DNA of 6,834 bases, taken from positions 1 through 6,834 of the forward strand of contig JAITXR010000407.1 in NCBI GenBank assembly GCA_031284665.1, written 5' to 3'. A program made the translations under genes and the position numbers. The notes under the pieces were generated by a model. That model had not been told where the DNA came from. It saw only the letters and a list, made by a program, of their open reading frames with translations, and did not search any database. Origin of the DNA: Paludibacter sp. (GTDB lineage: Bacteria > Bacteroidota > Bacteroidia > Bacteroidales > Paludibacteraceae). How positions within the stretch are numbered: position 1 is the first letter of the stretch; the number at the start of each line of letters is the position of its first letter. Below, piece after piece: positions 5,713-6,834 of the stretch.

Positions 5713-6824
5713 TATTTAAGATTTTCCGAAATAAGTTTTTTCAGTTTTGCAAAGTCGTTTTCGCGCGCTACGATTTCGCCTTTGCGGCTGATGATATAAG
5801 TTGTGGGGATAGTTTGCACGTTGTATGCTTTTGCGTATTGGTTGTTTGCACCATCCTCGCCGCGCACCGAAACCCAAGGAATATTCTCGGTAGCCTGCTG
5901 CCAAAGAAATTTATTGTTGTCGAGCGACACTTGATATATTTCAAATCCTTTGGCGTGATAAGTATTGTAAAGTTCGCGCAGAGCAAAAATATAGTCAATG
6001 CTATTCTCCATTTGATAAGCCGAAAAATCGAGTAAAATTACTTTGCCTTCAAAAGTCGAAAGTTTGCGAAGAGTTTCGCTGCGGTCGGGCAATTCAATGT
6101 CAAAATATCCAATAGCCTCATTGTCAATTATTTGCTGCAATGCTTGTGATTTTCGTTCGTTTCGCTCGCTGTTGATTGCATCCATCACCAACGAATAAAG
6201 ATTTTTTGAACGCAAGTATTTTGGCATAAAAGTATTGAAAGATGTTGCCACCGCAGCACAATATTTTTTATCGTCTTTGGAATAAGGCGAAAAAATGTAT
6301 GCGCCATTAATTGTTTGATATATAGCATAATATGCAGCCAACGAGCGAGGATTTTCGATAATAATGCGCCTTGCAAATGTTTTGTGAGTTTCGACATCTA
6401 CAAGGATAGAATCGAATTTGCCATTAGCAGAATTTATTTTTTTCTGTAATTCAATCGCCGAGCAGCGCAATGTTCTAATTTGTTCGCTGACGGGAGAATT
6501 TTCGATAGCGTAATCGCAAATTGGAGTTTGGGCATCGGCAGTAACAGTAACACTTTCGATGGAGTCAATAGCCAAATCCATAGTTTTTTTTCCAACTCTT
6601 AAGCGGTAAAAATCAGGATATTCAGGACTTTTTTGTTTGAATGAGAAATGTCCGTCGGCTTTAAGTTTTACCGAATCCAGAACTGCAATGCGCAATAATC
6701 CTACATTTTCAAAATACAGGATTTCGTTTTCGGCATTAGTAATTGTGCCATTAATCTTGAATGTGCCTGAATTACAGGAAATTAATGCTATTATTACAAA
6801 AATTGAAAGAAGTATTTTTTTCAT
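5712..6824 (-). CDS. DUF4369-like / thioredoxin-fold lipoprotein without the CxxC active site
   Basis: This is a predicted lipoprotein of 370 residues. The N-terminus has Lys-Lys, a hydrophobic stretch and the lipobox LISC, giving lipidated Cys17. Residues about 20-105 form a beta-rich domain (KINGTITN, then LDSVKLKADGHFSF) like DUF4369. Residues about 112-240 look helical. Residues about 248-370 match a TlpA/thioredoxin fold: LSTFEGKVILLDFSAY, then FEIYQVSLDN, and VQTIPTTYIISRKGE with the cis-proline Pro340. Where TlpA proteins have WCxxC after 'LLDFWAS', this protein has Q271-M-E-N-S275, so both redox cysteines are gone. It therefore cannot be a classical thiol-disulfide oxidoreductase; a binding or structural role in the periplasm or outer membrane is an inference. 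From memory, similar 'DFTAYQ' proteins without cysteines occur in Bacteroides and relatives. It is the first visible gene of a minus-strand operon with queG. Only 10 bases lie upstream in the window, so its promoter is not seen. Confidence 0.85.
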   Translation of the reverse strand: MKKILLSIFVIIALISCNSGTFKINGTITNAENEILYFENVGLLRIAVLDSVKLKADGHFSFKQKSPEYPDFYRLRVGKKTMDLAIDSIESVTVTADAQTPICDYAIENSPVSEQIRTLRCSAIELQKKINSANGKFDSILVDVETHKTFARRIIIENPRSLAAYYAIYQTINGAYIFSPYSKDDKKYCAAVATSFNTFMPKYLRSKNLYSLVMDAINSERNERKSQALQQIIDNEAIGYFDIELPDRSETLRKLSTFEGKVILLDFSAYQMENSIDYIFALRELYNTYHAKGFEIYQVSLDNNKFLWQQATENIPWVSVRGEDGANNQYAKAYNVQTIPTTYIISRKGEIVARENDFAKLKKLISENLK

Positions 6825-6834
6825 TGGAACGTAA

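Overview
The window reads as chromosomal DNA from an AT-rich member of the Bacteroidetes, most likely order Bacteroidales. The grounds are the end of an Oar-like TonB-dependent receptor, a DUF4369-plus-thioredoxin-fold lipoprotein of a type common in that phylum, a short QueG, a promoter of the Bacteroidetes TAnnTTTG type, start codons without Shine-Dalgarno sequences, and intergenic DNA full of short-period repeats. The assignment rests on protein and motif resemblance recalled from memory, not on a search.

Layout, left to right. Positions 2-403 (+) are the last 133 codons of an outer-membrane receptor, followed by a small palindrome (413-444) and a very clear intrinsic terminator (456-499). 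A Bacteroidetes-type promoter (490-520) starts on the terminator's T-tract and points at a 46-codon ORF of unknown function (588-728). After a heptamer repeat block (797-822) comes metH (873-4367, +), a full four-domain cobalamin-dependent methionine synthase. Its catalytic residues are intact, but the reactivation domain is compact and has an Asn where E. coli has an AdoMet-contacting Asp.

Positions 4368-4764 are a convergent intergenic region of about 400 bases. It holds no convincing gene, but it is a mosaic of at least seven imperfect repeats and palindromes with periods of 7, 8 and 9 bases.

On the minus strand, 6824-4765 is a two-gene operon. A predicted lipoprotein with a thioredoxin fold that has lost its CxxC (6824-5712) is followed, with a TAATG stop/start overlap, by queG (5712-4765), the epoxyqueuosine reductase of the tRNA queuosine pathway.

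Functionally the genes are housekeeping and envelope genes: nutrient uptake, methionine and folate one-carbon metabolism, tRNA modification, and a periplasmic or outer-membrane lipoprotein. Both metH and QueG use a cobalamin cofactor, but nothing in the sequence links their regulation, and no cobalamin or SAM riboswitch is recognisable upstream of metH. I see no strong candidate for a new multi-gene system. The points most worth following up are the repeat mosaic around metH, the thioredoxin-fold lipoprotein without cysteines, the compact MetH reactivation domain and the promoter-driven 46-aa ORF.
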